In this document: one piece after another, positions 8,054 through 15,172 of the stretch
How the letters are laid out: each line of letters begins with the position of its first letter
How positions within the stretch are numbered: position 1 is the stretch's first letter
NCBI GenBank assembly: GCA_051875715.1
Contig: JBJEHD010000054.1
Coordinates: 1-51,786, forward strand
Direction of reading: 5' to 3'
Source: DYCT01 sp051875715
Lineage (GTDB): Bacteria; Bacteroidota; Bacteroidia; Bacteroidales; Bacteroidaceae
Length of the DNA: 51,786 nucleotides
The notes under the pieces: generated by a model
Seen by the model: only the letters and a program-made list of their open reading frames with translations
What the model was told of the DNA's origin: nothing
The model's database searches: none
Program-made: the position numbers and the translations under genes

Positions 8054-9024
8054 AGTGATATGGATGATTGAATAGTCTCTTGTTCCTTTTCTTTCTCGTA
8101 TTTGTCGTACGCCTCCACGATGCGGGTCACCAGTTTGTGGCGTACGATGTCTTTCTGGTTCAGTTCGATGAACCCGATGCCTCTGACGCCTTTCAGGATG
8201 CGCAGGGCCTGCACCAGTCCGGAGGCTTGTGCACGCGGCAGGTCTATCTGCGTGCGGTCGCCGGTGACAATCATTTTCGTGTTCGTACCCATGCGGGTGA
8301 GGAACATCTTGATTTGCTGGGTGGTGGTGTTCTGTGCCTCGTCCAGGATGACGACGGCATCGTTCAGCGTGCGTCCGCGCATGAAGGCCAGTGGGGCTAT
8401 CTGGATGATGTTCAGGTCCATGTACTCCTTCAGTTTGGCGGCGGGAATCATGTCCTGCAGCGCGTCATACAGCGGTTGCAGATAGGGGTCTATCTTGTCC
8501 TTCATGTCGCCGGGCAGGAAGCCCAGTTTCTCGCCGGCTTCCACGGCGGGGCGGCTGAGGATGATTTTCTTGATTTCCTTGTTTTTGAGCGCGCGTACGG
8601 CCAGGGCGATGGCCGTATAGGTCTTGCCCGATCCGGCAGGTCCGATGGCGAACAACAGGTCGTTTTTGGCGAATTCCTTCACCATCTTCTCCTGGTTCTC
8701 GCTCCGGGGGATGATGGGCTTCCCGTTCACGCTGAACACGATGACATTGTCCGCCCGTTCGGTCTGCGGGGTGTTCCCCTTCACGATGTCGATGATGGCT
8801 TCTTCGCTGAGTGCGTTGTAGCGGACGCAGTGTTGCTCCAGCGCCTGGATTTGCTCTTCGAAGGCGCACATTTCCTCTTCGTCGCCCATGACCTTGACGA
8901 CATTGCCTCGTGCCACAATCCGCAGTTTCGGATACAGGGCTTTTATCAGTTGGATGTTGGTGTTGTTCACGCCGTAGAAGACGACGGGGTCCACATCCTC
9001 TAAAACGATATGTTTCTCTATCAT
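8050..9024 (-). CDS. PhoH-family ATPase
   Basis: A 324-aa cytosolic PhoH-like NTPase. The Walker A motif GPAGSGKT lies near residues 128-135 and the Walker B segment VVILDEAQNTT further on, followed by the GDRTQIDLP motif typical of PhoH. Family members are linked to RNA metabolism and stress, but no exact role can be assigned here. It is first in a five-gene minus-strand operon with a TACATTTG promoter box upstream (9077-9084). An in-frame ATG eight codons upstream exists; MIEKHIVLED is the better start. Confidence 0.93.
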   Translation of the reverse strand: MIEKHIVLEDVDPVVFYGVNNTNIQLIKALYPKLRIVARGNVVKVMGDEEEMCAFEEQIQALEQHCVRYNALSEEAIIDIVKGNTPQTERADNVIVFSVNGKPIIPRSENQEKMVKEFAKNDLLFAIGPAGSGKTYTAIALAVRALKNKEIKKIILSRPAVEAGEKLGFLPGDMKDKIDPYLQPLYDALQDMIPAAKLKEYMDLNIIQIAPLAFMRGRTLNDAVVILDEAQNTTTQQIKMFLTRMGTNTKMIVTGDRTQIDLPRAQASGLVQALRILKGVRGIGFIELNQKDIVRHKLVTRIVEAYDKYEKEKEQETIQSSISL

Positions 9025-9076
9025 AAATCTGCCGGGTGCTTCTCGCATCCTTGTCTTTCCTTGGAATTTTTGCGTG

Positions 9077-9084
9077 CAAATGTA
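9077..9084 (-). promoter_or_regulatory. Promoter -7 box of the phoH operon (TACATTTG)
   Basis: A match to TAnnTTTG on the minus strand lies about 53 bases upstream of the phoH start and is suitably placed to drive phoH-purC-ubiE-aroE-hydrolase. Confidence 0.55.
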
Positions 9085-9127
9085 CGCAAAACGTTTCGGA
9101 TTTGCCCCTCGTTCGCCGCCCGTTTTT

Positions 9128-9235
9128 TTGTTTTTCGCTCGGCTTGCACTATCTTTTGATAAGATAGGCTGCGCCTCGGCAAAACAATTTCAAGCCGAGG
9201 CTTGATTGTTTTTCGCTCGGCTTGCACTATCTTTG
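9128..9235 (+). repeat. Duplicated 30-bp promoter segment around a hairpin
   Basis: A 30-bp segment (core CGCTCGGCTTGCACTATCTT) occurs at 9128-9157 and again at 9206-9235, 78 bp apart, with 29 of 30 bases identical. The downstream copy ends in a perfect -7 box TATCTTTG (9228-9235); the upstream copy has TATCTTTT, a weakened box. Between them an 8-bp stem (GCCTCGGC/GCCGAGGC, 9173-9180 with 9194-9201) can form. CAAGCCGAG at 9191 could instead pair with CTCGGCTTG in the second copy. The 310-base gap 9025-9334 holds this, the phoH promoter and nothing else recognised. Confidence 0.8.
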
Positions 9236-9334
9236 CCCGCAAATTGGGCAAGGCCGGACGTTTCGGGGGAGGGGAGACTTCTCATCCCGAGGGTTGCGGA
9301 CGTTGCTTTTTATGGACGTTCTTCTTTTTTGCTT

Positions 9335-9997
9335 ATGAACAAACTGACATACGGCTTGCTGCTGGGCCTTGCGCTGGCGGCGTTTGCGTCGTGCGGAGGG
9401 GGCGACGACGCCACGTCCGCACGGACCGGCCGCACTTATACGAAGGTTCGCGGCGTGGTGAGTTACCGCCGTACGTTTGGCGACCTCAACGACCTGCATC
9501 TGGCTGCGGCCACCCGCAGGGGCATCCGCCCGATCGAAGACCGTGAGGCGGCCGAACAGCAGACCGACCGCTTGCTGCGCGTCGTCCCGAACGGGTATTT
9601 CGCCATGGACTCGCTGACGCACTCCATCCCCTACCTGGTGCCGTCGGCCAGCGTGCTGCTGACGAAGATTGGCCGCAACTTCCAAGATTCCTTGGCGAAC
9701 AAGGGGCTGGCTCCGCACCGCATCATCGTCACCTCGGTGCTCCGCACGCGCCACGACGTGCGTCGGCTGCGCCGGCGCAACTACAACGCCTCCGAGAACT
9801 CCGCCCATTTCTACGGCACGACGTTCGACGTGAGTTACCGTCGCTTCGAGCCACTCGCCCCCGACGCACCCGTCTCGAAGGACGAGAAACTGAAGATGGT
9901 GCTGGCCGAGGTCTTGCGCGACCTGCGCCAGAAGGAGTGGTGCTATATCAAATACGAAGTGAAACAGGGGTGCTTCCACATCACCACCCGCCTGTAG
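9335..9997 (+). CDS. DUF5715-like lipoprotein with M15-type zinc site
   Basis: A 220-aa predicted lipoprotein (signal ending LAAFASC, Cys20). The C-terminal domain resembles the DUF5715 group, related to D,D/L,D-carboxypeptidases of the M15 (MD clan) fold. A zinc triad can be read: His158 and Asp165 in SAHFYGTTFD, and His215 in GCFHITT at the very end, with an SVLRTRHD segment before them like the M15 'sayRs' strand. A periplasmic peptidoglycan-peptidase role is inferred, not shown. It leads a plus-strand operon with truA 27 bases later. The ATG at 9335 gives the signal peptide; longer in-frame starts do not. Confidence 0.8.
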   Translation: MNKLTYGLLLGLALAAFASCGGGDDATSARTGRTYTKVRGVVSYRRTFGDLNDLHLAAATRRGIRPIEDREAAEQQTDRLLRVVPNGYFAMDSLTHSIPYLVPSASVLLTKIGRNFQDSLANKGLAPHRIIVTSVLRTRHDVRRLRRRNYNASENSAHFYGTTFDVSYRRFEPLAPDAPVSKDEKLKMVLAEVLRDLRQKEWCYIKYEVKQGCFHITTRL

Positions 9998-10024
9998 AAC
10001 AAACATTCTCCATCCCCTCCGCTT

Positions 10025-10804
10025 ATGTACCGTTATTTCATCGACTTGGCCTACGACGGCACCGACTACCACGGCTGGCAGATTCAGCCCAACGGCTCGA
10101 GCGTGCAGCAGTGTCTGGCGCAGGCTTTGTCCACCTATCTGCGTGTGCCGACCGAGGTGACCGGTGCGGGCCGCACCGACGCCGGAGTGCACGCCTCGCA
10201 CATGACGGCCCATTTCGATTCGGCCGTGGCGCTGGATGTCGCCCTGCTGACCGACAAACTCAATCGCCTGTTGCCGCCCGACATCGCCGTCCACAGCGTG
10301 CGGCCCGTCCGCCCCGACGCCCATGCGCGCTTCGACGCCATTTCGCGTACCTACCGCTACTACGTCACCACCGTGAAGTCGCCCTTCGGACGGCAGCAGA
10401 AGTGCCGTCTCTTCGGCCGCATGGACTTTGAGGCCATGAACCGGGCTGCGGCCGTACTGGCCGACTATACCGACTTTACCAGTTTCAGCAAACTGCACAC
10501 CGACGTCAAGACCAACAACTGCCGCATCATGCAGGCCCGTTGGGACGCCCTTGGCCCTGCCGACTGGGTGTTCACCATCCAGGCCGACCGCTTTTTGCGC
10601 AACATGGTGCGGGCCGTCGTGGGTACGCTTTTCGAGGTAGGCCGCGGCAAGCTGACGGTGGAGGGCTTCCGCCGCATCATCGAGCAGAAAGACCGCTGCA
10701 AGGCGGGCAGTTCGGCACCCGGCCATGCGCTGTTTCTGGAAGAGGTGGCCTATCCGCCCGAGGTGTTCCTCCGTGCGGACACATCCTCGTCTTCCGTTTC
10801 CTAA
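10025..10804 (+). CDS. truA: tRNA pseudouridine(38-40) synthase TruA
   Basis: Isomerises U38, U39 and U40 in the anticodon arm of tRNAs. The 259-aa protein begins MYRYFIDLAYDGTDYHGWQ, a TruA hallmark, and has the catalytic aspartate Asp52 in GAGRTDAGVHA. The second half carries YRYYV, FTSFSKLH and the FLRNMVRAVVGTL motif. It sits between the DUF5715-like gene and an EamA transporter, 12 bases before the latter. Confidence 0.97.
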   Translation: MYRYFIDLAYDGTDYHGWQIQPNGSSVQQCLAQALSTYLRVPTEVTGAGRTDAGVHASHMTAHFDSAVALDVALLTDKLNRLLPPDIAVHSVRPVRPDAHARFDAISRTYRYYVTTVKSPFGRQQKCRLFGRMDFEAMNRAAAVLADYTDFTSFSKLHTDVKTNNCRIMQARWDALGPADWVFTIQADRFLRNMVRAVVGTLFEVGRGKLTVEGFRRIIEQKDRCKAGSSAPGHALFLEEVAYPPEVFLRADTSSSSVS

Positions 10805-10816
10805 ATCTGTAGGTTT

Positions 10817-11719
10817 ATGTGGTTGTTGTTGGCTTTTCTTTCGGCTGCCCTGTTGGGGTTCTACGATGTGTTCAAGAAGCGTTCGCTGCAGCACAACGCC
10901 GTCGTCCCCGTGTTGTTCCTCAACACCCTCTTCTCCAGCCTCCTGTTCCTTCCCTTCATCGTGACGAGCCGCCTGGCCCCGTCGTTGCTCCAGTCCTCGC
11001 TTTGCTACGTGCCTCAGGCCGGCTGGGAGGTGCATGCCTACATCTGGGTCAAGTCGCTCATTGTGCTGGGTTCGTGGGTGCTGGGCTATTTCGGAATCAA
11101 ACATCTGCCCCTCACCATCGTAGGGCCCATCAATGCCACCCGTCCCGTCATGGTGCTGGTGGGGGCCATGCTGGTGTTTGGCGAGCGGCTCAACCTCTAC
11201 CAGTGGGCCGGCGTGCTGCTGGCTGTTGTCTCGTTCTTCCTGCTGAGCCGTTCGGGCAAGAAGGAAGGCATCGACTTCCGCCACGACCGCTGGATTTGGT
11301 TCGTCGTGCTGTCCTCCGTGTTGGGGGCGGCCAGTGGGCTGTATGACAAGTTCTTGATGGCGCGGTTCGACCGCATGGTGGTGCAGGCGTGGTACAACAT
11401 CTACCAGGCCCTGCTCATGGGTGTCATGTTGCTGCTGTTGTGGTATCCTTCGCGCCACCGCACTACTCCCTTCCGTTGGGACTGGTGCATCCCGCTCATC
11501 TCCCTGTTTCTTTGTGCGGCCGATTTTGCCTATTTCTATGCCCTCACGTTCGACGATGCGCTCATCTCCGTTGTCTCGATGGTGCGCCGGGGCAGCGTGT
11601 TGGTCAGCTTCCTGTTCGGAGCTTTGCTTTTCCGTGAAAAGAATTTAAAAAGCAAGGCCGTCGACCTCTTCTTGGTATTACTCGGAATGATATGCTTATA
11701 TTTGGGCTCAAAATCATGA
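10817..11719 (+). CDS. EamA/DMT-superfamily transporter
   Basis: A 300-aa inner-membrane protein with about ten hydrophobic segments arranged as two EamA repeats (about residues 1-140 and 155-300). Typical features are the first-helix GFYDVFKKRSLQ and a motif at the end of each repeat (NATRPVMVLVGAMLVFGERL and MVRRGSVLVSFLFGALLFRE). DMT transporters export or import small metabolites; the substrate is unknown. Its stop overlaps the start of the DUF3256 gene (ATGA), so the two are coupled. Confidence 0.88.
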   Translation: MWLLLAFLSAALLGFYDVFKKRSLQHNAVVPVLFLNTLFSSLLFLPFIVTSRLAPSLLQSSLCYVPQAGWEVHAYIWVKSLIVLGSWVLGYFGIKHLPLTIVGPINATRPVMVLVGAMLVFGERLNLYQWAGVLLAVVSFFLLSRSGKKEGIDFRHDRWIWFVVLSSVLGAASGLYDKFLMARFDRMVVQAWYNIYQALLMGVMLLLLWYPSRHRTTPFRWDWCIPLISLFLCAADFAYFYALTFDDALISVVSMVRRGSVLVSFLFGALLFREKNLKSKAVDLFLVLLGMICLYLGSKS

Positions 11720-12363
11720 AAACCATGCGAATCATAGGACTCCTGCTGGCGCTGTGGATGCCGCTGTGGCTTCCGGCCCAGACGATGAAGGACGTGTTCC
11801 TGGCCATGCCGGACACGCTCTTGCCCGCTCTTACGGCCAACGACCGGGCCGATTTTGTCGATTTTCTCGACAGCCACATGCGGGCGCAGGTGAAGAACCG
11901 GCTGGGGCAACCCTCCGAAATGCTGGCGCTGACGGCGGACTACCTGCTGCTGCAGACCTCTGCGGCCGCCACCATGCAGTTGAAACTGCTTCCGCTGACC
12001 GACAGTACCCGGGTGGTGTGCTGCGTGCGCACGTATGCCGGTCCGGCGGCGGACTCGCAGTTGATGTTTTATACCCCTCAGTGGCAACCCTTGTCGTCCG
12101 ACGGCCTCTTTGCGCCTCCCGCTCCGGCGGACTACCTGCTGCCCCTTGACAGCCTTGTCCTCCTGCCGCAGTCCGACGCCCTCTATGCGGCGGACTTGCC
12201 CCTTTTTCGCTTCGACCTCGACCCTTCCGCGCCAACGCTGCGCGCTACCTACACTACGCCCGACTACCTCGATTCCTCCACTGCCGACGACCTCCGCCGC
12301 TGTCTGCGATGCGGCGTCCTGGCCTACGTGTGGCGTGGCGGGCGCTTTGTGCGCACGGACTGA
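11716..12363 (+). CDS. DUF3256 family protein (secreted)
   Basis: A 215-aa protein with an N-terminal signal peptide (hydrophobic IIGLLLALWMPLWLPAQ) and no lipobox. It matches the Bacteroidetes-specific DUF3256 group in length and in its opening MKDVFLAMPDTLLPALTANDR-like segment, which is followed by DFVDFLDSHM. Function is unknown. It is the last gene of the run and overlaps the EamA stop. A second ATG three codons in (MRIIGLL) is possible. Confidence 0.8.
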   Translation: MKTMRIIGLLLALWMPLWLPAQTMKDVFLAMPDTLLPALTANDRADFVDFLDSHMRAQVKNRLGQPSEMLALTADYLLLQTSAAATMQLKLLPLTDSTRVVCCVRTYAGPAADSQLMFYTPQWQPLSSDGLFAPPAPADYLLPLDSLVLLPQSDALYAADLPLFRFDLDPSAPTLRATYTTPDYLDSSTADDLRRCLRCGVLAYVWRGGRFVRTD

Positions 12364-12539
12364 CCGTTCTTTCACTTTTTCTGGACAGGGAAGCCGTTTG
12401 TTGTACGATGGGGGTGCTGTAGGCGTAGATAGCCTCTTTGGGTTCGAGACGTATGTTCATGGCGATAAGACATTTCCCCGCCCGATTGCTTGGAGGGGGG
12501 GGGAGAAATGCCTATCTTCGCCATCGAAGTATTTAATCC
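12364..12539. other. Intergenic stretch with a 9-G tract in a promoter spacer
   Basis: No gene is seen here. The main content is a run of nine Gs (12495-12503) between a TTG (12490-12492) and a -7-like box TATCTTCG (12513-12520). The TTG-to-TA spacing is 20 bases, which fits Bacteroidetes promoters. GACATTTCCCC and GGGGAGAAATG also form an imperfect inverted repeat around the tract. The promoter would read through the 163-bp repeat into the lipoprotein gene at 12724. Confidence 0.5.
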
Positions 12540-12702
12540 AAATCGGTCATTCGCGTTATGATGATAACAACTTCTATTTTTGAGCAGATTTTTTCTCGCT
12601 TTGAGGGCGCAATGGGGCTCCATTGTAACCGAGAAACGGGAAGACAGATGCCAAAAAGAAAGTTCGTTTGCGCATAATGGCCTAACGACCGTTTTGAGTT
12701 TA
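12540..12702. repeat. 163-bp element with terminal inverted repeats, copy 1
   Basis: This block is repeated at 16900-17063 with about 14 differences plus a one-base indel (roughly 91% identity by eye). Its ends are imperfect inverted repeats: AAATCGGTCATT at the left and, read inward from the right, AAAACGGTCGTT (10 of 12). Both strands contain short ORFs (39 codons on plus), but most differences between copies change residues, so coding is unlikely. The size and termini suggest a MITE-like non-autonomous element or a structured repeat. It lies directly in front of the lipoprotein gene at 12724. Confidence 0.85.
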
Positions 12703-12723
12703 ACCATTAATTTCAATGACGCA

Positions 12724-13215
12724 ATGAAAAAACTGATGATTATTCTTTGTCTGCTCCCGCTGCTGTCGTGCCACGACGGCGATTCGGAGCGTGAAGGTGG
12801 CGGTTTTGCCCCTTTGGGCGTAAGCGTATGTGGAGTGAAGGATCCGGCCTGGCTCACCGAGGAGGTAGGGCGGCAGTTGCAGCATTCGGCTGCAAGACCT
12901 ACGCAGGTGTGGGTGTACGAAGGCGGGGAGGCCGACTGTGTGGCCATCACCGATGTGGCCAATTCGGCACTGACGGAAGCGCTCCGTTTCTACACGTGCG
13001 GCGGTGCGCCGATAACCGATGCCGATGCGTGCGCCTCGCTGACCCGGCTTCTCCGCCAGGGCGATTTCCGCTTGGTGTGGGAAAACGAGGCTGTGTCAAA
13101 ACTGAATGTTTTGGCGCAGCCTCAAAGGTGCGTCAGAATGGTCGAGATGCAAGGCGCTGAGGCTGAGGCCGAAGGGAGTGTACTGGCGTACACGACCAAG
13201 GCCGAATGCCGATAG
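12724..13215 (+). CDS. Small lipoprotein, 3' end fused to a repeat element
   Basis: A 163-aa predicted lipoprotein with signal KKLMIILCLLPLLSC (Cys at about 16). Residues 17-121 look like a real domain found in small Bacteroidales lipoproteins (GVKDPAWL near the start, VWVYEGGEADCVAITD mid-domain, ending DFRLVWEN), but I do not recognise a function. From about residue 122 the frame runs into the hairpin and REP-like repeat beginning at 13087, so the last ~42 residues are probably repeat-derived and the native stop has been lost. Promoter and leader would include the upstream G tract and 163-bp element. Confidence 0.6.
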   Translation: MKKLMIILCLLPLLSCHDGDSEREGGGFAPLGVSVCGVKDPAWLTEEVGRQLQHSAARPTQVWVYEGGEADCVAITDVANSALTEALRFYTCGGAPITDADACASLTRLLRQGDFRLVWENEAVSKLNVLAQPQRCVRMVEMQGAEAEAEGSVLAYTTKAECR

Positions 13216-13350
13216 CAACGCCGCAGATTGGCCATTATGACACACCGCCGTCAAATGGGCATAAAAAAAGAGGTTGTGCCAAAATGCGCGATTTTGGCAC
13301 AACCTCTTAGACGTTTCCTGTTTCAGAATAGCCGAGATGCAAGGCATTGA
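13087..13350. repeat. REP-like composite repeat with two hairpins
   Basis: The block contains hairpin 1 (13087-13123, 16-bp stem GAGGCTG.../...CAGCCTC with two mismatches) and hairpin 2 (13270-13306, perfect 16-bp stem GAGGTTGTGCCAAAAT). A 22-base core CAGAATrGyCGAGATGCAAGGC occurs directly at 13134-13155 and 13324-13345. An imperfect inverted match of the same core lies at about 13228-13243 (TTGGCCATTATGAC). A small hairpin GTGTAC-tggc-GTACAC sits at 13178-13193. This looks like a dispersed intergenic repeat family of Bacteroidales; from memory similar sequences recur in such genomes, but I could not check. Confidence 0.75.
13263..13306 (-). terminator. Terminator downstream of rpmE2
   Basis: Read on the minus strand, the perfect 16-bp stem with a 5-base loop (13270-13306) is followed by seven Ts (13263-13269). 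It lies 82 bases beyond the rpmE2 stop. The hairpin is also part of the REP-like repeat, so the repeat appears to double as a terminator. Confidence 0.7.
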
Positions 13351-13388
13351 AATATCGCCCCTATCTCGAGTCTTAACGGGTCCTCGGT

Positions 13389-13643
13389 TTATTTCTTTCT
13401 GCGGTTTCCGTAGCGGCTCATGAACTTGTCCACGCGTCCTGCCGTGTCCACCAACTTCGACTTACCCGTATAGAAGGGGTGCGACGAACTGGAGATTTCA
13501 AGTTTAACGACCGGATACGTCTCGCCTTCGAACTCTACAGTTTCTTTCGTGGCGCAAGTAGAGCGCGACAAGAACATATCTCCGTTCGACATATCTTTGA
13601 ACACTACCGGACGGTACGATTCTGGATGGATACCCTTTTTCAT
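13389..13643 (-). CDS. rpmE2: 50S ribosomal protein L31 type B
   Basis: An 84-aa ribosomal protein of the large subunit. It starts MKKGIHPESYRPVVFKDMSN and contains the L31 signature SHPFYTGKSKLVDTAGRVDKF before a basic tail. It is type B: the zinc-binding CxxC pairs of type A L31 are absent (a single cysteine only). It is monocistronic, with a minus-strand TACCTTTG box at 13732-13739 upstream and a strong hairpin downstream. Confidence 0.97.
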   Translation of the reverse strand: MKKGIHPESYRPVVFKDMSNGDMFLSRSTCATKETVEFEGETYPVVKLEISSSSHPFYTGKSKLVDTAGRVDKFMSRYGNRRKK

Positions 13644-14041
13644 TGTTGTGGCTTTTTTAGTTTATACTGATGTTTATTGCTGGTAACAATAAAAACGTGT
13701 AATGGTTCTTTGTTTTTATATGATTCGGCCGCAAAGGTACACCTTTTCCGTGAACTGCGAAACAGATGGCGCACAAATTTTCGTGTATCGGGGCGCATTT
13801 GCGCGAAAAATTTCGGGGAAGGGTGGGCTATTGGCGATTCCCGGCCAACGGAATCCGTTCCTTTCTCCTTGCTACTTCGGTATGGCAAAACAGGTTAGGC
13901 GGGCGTGCCGCTGGTGCAGCCCGAGGGGAAAATGGTGGCAAAAGGTATATTTTTTAACGGGAAAGGGGAATGTATGTGGAGAGGAATCGCTATCTTCGCA
14001 CCCGATTAAAAGAATCCATAATATTAAATAGGTAAAAGAAA
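13644..14041. other. Divergent promoter region between rpmE2 and fba
   Basis: A 398-base gap without a convincing gene. It holds the rpmE2 -7 box TACCTTTG (minus, 13732-13739) and a fba -7 box TATCTTCG (plus, 13991-13998), leaving a 40-base fba leader. The middle is GC-rich with several short frames on both strands that lack family features. Confidence 0.6.
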
Positions 14042-15052
14042 ATGGTAAACTACAAAGATTTGGGCTTGGTGAACACGCGCGATATGTTCGCCCGTGCCAT
14101 CAAAGGGGGATACGCCATCCCCGCGTTCAACTTCAACAACATGGAACAACTGCAGGCCATCATCAAGGCTGCCGTCGAAACCAAATCGCCGGTAATCCTG
14201 CAGGTATCGAAAGGCGCACGAAACTATGCCAACCAAACGCTGCTCCGCTATATGGCCGAAGGTGCTGTGGAATATGCCAAGGAACTGGGATGCGCCCATC
14301 CGGAAATCGTGCTCCACTTGGACCACGGCGATTCGTTCGAACTCTGCAAGTCGTGCGTGGACATGGGATTCTCGTCGGTGATGATCGACGGTTCGCACCT
14401 CCCGTATGAAGAGAACGTGGCGCTGACGAAGAAGGTGGTGGAATATGCTCATCAGTTCGACGTGACGGTCGAAGGCGAACTGGGTGTGCTGGCCGGCGTA
14501 GAAGACGAGGTCTCGGCCGAACACCATACCTACACGAACCCCGAAGAGGTGATTGACTTTGCCACGCGTACGGGCTGCGACTCGCTGGCCATCAGCATCG
14601 GTACGTCGCACGGTGCATACAAGTTCAAACCCGAACAGTGCCACGTTGACCCCGCTACGGGACGCCTTGTGCCTCCTCCTTTGGCTTTCGAGGTGCTGGA
14701 CGCCGTCATGGAAAAATTGCCGGGATTCCCCATCGTGCTCCACGGCTCGTCGTCGGTGCCCCAGGAGGAAGTGGACACCATCAACCAGTATGGTGGCAAA
14801 CTGGAGGCTGCCATCGGCATCCCCGAAGAAGAACTCCGCAAGGCCGCCAAGAGCGCGGTTTGCAAAATCAACATCGACTCCGACTCGCGTCTGGCTATGA
14901 CGGCTGCTATCCGCAAGACCTTTGCCGAGAAGCCGGCTGAGTTCGACCCGCGCAAGTACCTGGGTCCGGCCCGCGACAACATGGAGAAGATGTATAAGCA
15001 CAAAATCGAAAACGTGCTTGGCTCGAATGGCAAGTTGGCGTGCTGCGACTGA
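14042..15052 (+). CDS. fba: Class II fructose-1,6-bisphosphate aldolase
   Basis: Zinc-dependent reversible cleavage of fructose 1,6-bisphosphate to dihydroxyacetone phosphate and glyceraldehyde 3-phosphate. The 336-aa protein has the class II signature: zinc ligands in VLHLDHGDSFE, the following VMIDGSHLPYEENV, and EGELGVLAGVEDEV. Later come SIGTSHGAYKF and VLHGSSSVP, which bind substrate phosphate, and INIDSDSRL. It forms a single-gene unit with a promoter at 13991 and a terminator at 15083. Together with the PPi-dependent phosphofructokinase at 38605 it supplies the middle of glycolysis. Confidence 0.97.
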   Translation: MVNYKDLGLVNTRDMFARAIKGGYAIPAFNFNNMEQLQAIIKAAVETKSPVILQVSKGARNYANQTLLRYMAEGAVEYAKELGCAHPEIVLHLDHGDSFELCKSCVDMGFSSVMIDGSHLPYEENVALTKKVVEYAHQFDVTVEGELGVLAGVEDEVSAEHHTYTNPEEVIDFATRTGCDSLAISIGTSHGAYKFKPEQCHVDPATGRLVPPPLAFEVLDAVMEKLPGFPIVLHGSSSVPQEEVDTINQYGGKLEAAIGIPEEELRKAAKSAVCKINIDSDSRLAMTAAIRKTFAEKPAEFDPRKYLGPARDNMEKMYKHKIENVLGSNGKLACCD

Positions 15053-15082
15053 TGCGCCGAGTCCTGAATGCATAAGATAGAC

Positions 15083-15144
15083 AAAGCCGCCGTCGGGGGA
15101 GTGGGGACATGGGTCCGCCCCGGATGGCGGCTTTGGGCTTTTTT
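15083..15144 (+). terminator. Intrinsic terminator of fba
   Basis: A long stem pairs AAAGCCGCC-GTC-GGGG with CCCC-GGAT-GGCGGCTTT and is followed by six Ts (15139-15144), 30 bases after the fba stop. Confidence 0.85.
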
Positions 15145-15172
15145 CATCCGAAACAAAAAATAAATAGGAGAT

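Noticed and set aside
9021..9251. A minus-strand 76-codon frame containing KIVQAERKT twice
   Set aside because: The repeated peptide is just the translation of the duplicated promoter segment; it spans promoters and has no independent coding evidence.
12380..12470. Possible further dispersed repeat upstream of the G tract
   Set aside because: The wording seemed familiar from Bacteroides intergenic DNA, but no second copy exists in the window, so it cannot be supported.
12558..12677. 39-codon frame MMITTSIFEQIF... inside repeat copy 1 and its counterpart in copy 2
   Set aside because: Of the substitutions between the copies within the shared frame, most change the residue, and the stop position differs; that does not fit purifying selection on a protein.
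13702..14031. Plus-strand 109-codon frame between rpmE2 and fba
   Set aside because: It crosses both promoters, lacks family features and has no plausible start context.
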